Of a DNA stretch of 6,928 bases, positions 5,986 to 6,928 are shown piece after piece. The stretch comes from Lishizhenia sp. GTDB taxonomy: Bacteria > Bacteroidota > Bacteroidia > Flavobacteriales_D > Crocinitomicaceae. The DNA lies in assembly GCA_007117055.1 (NCBI GenBank), contig SKHH01000132.1:1-6928 (forward strand), read 5' to 3'. Both the position numbers and the translations under genes were made by a program. The notes beneath the pieces are model-generated. The model was not told the DNA's origin. It ran no database searches and saw only the letters and a list, made by a program, of their open reading frames with translations. Numbering within the stretch: position 1 is the stretch's first letter; each line of letters opens with the position of its first letter.

Positions 5986-6928
5986 ATGGATGAATTTAAT
6001 CATTTATACAAGGAAAAACCTGAATTATCGAAAAAAGAAAGAAAAGGACATATTTCTATTACCATCCTTTCGATAATCATCTTTGCTTTAACGTTTTCGT
6101 TAATTATAGATGACTATTGCATCATTCTTTCCCTTGTTGCTGTATTACTCTTTCATGAATTAGGTCATTACCTAACAATGAAGAAGTTTGGTTATAAAAA
6201 TTTGAAAATGTTATTCATTCCTTTTATGGGCGCGATGGTACAAGGGAATAAAAAATATTACTCTCAAAAAGAAAGTACCATTATGTTGTTCGCAGGTCCA
6301 GTACCAGGAATTCTTCTGGGTTTTTTATGCTTACATGTTGGTATAGGGTATGAAAACCATTGGTTAATACAAATTGGAACACTTTTCTTTCTCATTAATC
6401 TTTTTAACCTACTACCCATTGAGCCATTAGACGGTGGTCAGCTCATGCGCGTGCTTTTTGCAAAATATACTGATATTATCCAGTTAGTTCTAACTTTTCT
6501 AGCTTCTTTAATTTTGATTGCCTTAGGTTGGTGGTTCGAAGCTTGGATCATAGTATTTTTTGGATTTTTTATTGGGTTTAAAGTTAAAACGCTTTATCGC
6601 AAACACTTGATACGAAATGAGCTTAGGAAACAATCGATTTCTTATGTTTCTCGATATGAAAACCTTTCCAATGAGGTGTATTACAGTATTAAAAATGTAC
6701 TTTTTATTCATATACCAATATTAAAGAAAATTCAAGAAGAAACAGAGGAGAATCACTTTGATCAACTTATGGCAAATCAAGTAAACAATGTATTGATACC
6801 TCCATTAAAAAAAGATATTTCAGGTATTCACAGAATGGCGTTTATTCTTTTATGGATTGTCTTATTTGTTGCAGCCTTTTTATTTATATTTAACCTCGAA
6901 ATTAATATCATTCGAGATGCTTTTCAAA
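5986..6928 (+). CDS. Site-2 protease family (M50) membrane metalloprotease, 3'-truncated by window edge
   Basis: Site-2 proteases cut membrane-anchored substrates inside the bilayer, often anti-sigma factors. From ATG 5986 the frame is open for 314 codons to the window end with no stop. HELGH (57-61) gives zinc ligands His57 and His61 and catalytic Glu58. PLDGG (147-151) supplies the third ligand Asp149. The conserved FAGPVPG stretch is at 102-108. Hydrophobic segments lie at about 24-41, 44-64, 97-119, 126-148, 163-183 and 185-200. A charged soluble segment (about 201-283) follows, then another membrane segment (about 284-304). No PDZ or CBS domain is visible in the part present. The ATG at 5990 is in another frame and closes after 28 codons; the next in-frame Met (65) is past the active site, so 5986 is the start. 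No partner anti-sigma factor is nearby. The function of the tail and the substrate are unknown. Confidence 0.93.
   Translation, partial: MDEFNHLYKEKPELSKKERKGHISITILSIIIFALTFSLIIDDYCIILSLVAVLLFHELGHYLTMKKFGYKNLKMLFIPFMGAMVQGNKKYYSQKESTIMLFAGPVPGILLGFLCLHVGIGYENHWLIQIGTLFFLINLFNLLPIEPLDGGQLMRVLFAKYTDIIQLVLTFLASLILIALGWWFEAWIIVFFGFFIGFKVKTLYRKHLIRNELRKQSISYVSRYENLSNEVYYSIKNVLFIHIPILKKIQEETEENHFDQLMANQVNNVLIPPLKKDISGIHRMAFILLWIVLFVAAFLFIFNLEINIIRDAFQ

Noticed and set aside
5990..6076. Second ATG four bases after the protease ATG
   Set aside because: It is in another frame, ends after 28 codons, and the peptide has no recognisable features.
6523..6711. Minus-strand frame of 62 codons inside the protease gene
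   Set aside because: It is antisense to the membrane protease reading frame and has no supporting features.

Overview
The window looks like ordinary chromosome from an AT-rich member of the Bacteroidota, probably a flavobacterial-type lineage. The evidence is the protein flavour (UvrA, RecG and a GreA/GreB-like protein of the Bacteroidota type), starts that lack a Shine-Dalgarno sequence, and promoter-like elements of the TTG-N20-TAnnTTTG kind ahead of the two right-hand genes. The species cannot be named from the sequence alone. I see no rRNA, tRNA, CRISPR array, insertion sequence, prophage or integration site.

Left part (1-2733, + strand): the window opens inside uvrA, the damage-recognition ATPase of nucleotide excision repair. 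About 757 codons including the stop are present and roughly 180 N-terminal codons lie outside. Six bases after its stop begins a 151-codon GreA/GreB-family gene, almost certainly co-transcribed. It keeps a D-x-x-D acidic pair where GreA has the D-x-x-E pair at its coiled-coil tip.

Middle (2766-4862, - strand): recG, the branched-DNA helicase, is complete. It converges on the uvrA/greA-like pair with only 32 bp between the stop codons and has a GTG start.

Right part (4863-6928, + strand): a 212-bp divergent intergenic region holds two small dyads and a good candidate promoter. A complete short-chain dehydrogenase/reductase gene follows (5075-5872). After 113 bp comes a membrane-embedded site-2 protease (M50 family) starting at 5986. 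It runs off the window with 314 codons visible and no stop. A perfect TAnnTTTG element ends five bases before its ATG, so its transcript may be leaderless.

The left and middle genes share a theme of genome maintenance and rescue of stalled machinery: UvrA for damage recognition, a Gre-type factor for backtracked RNA polymerase, RecG for stalled forks. The dehydrogenase and the protease have no evident functional link to them or to each other. I found no convincing new multi-gene system. The points most worth checking are the uvrA-greA-like pairing, the missing half of UvrA zinc finger 1, and the near-leaderless promoters.
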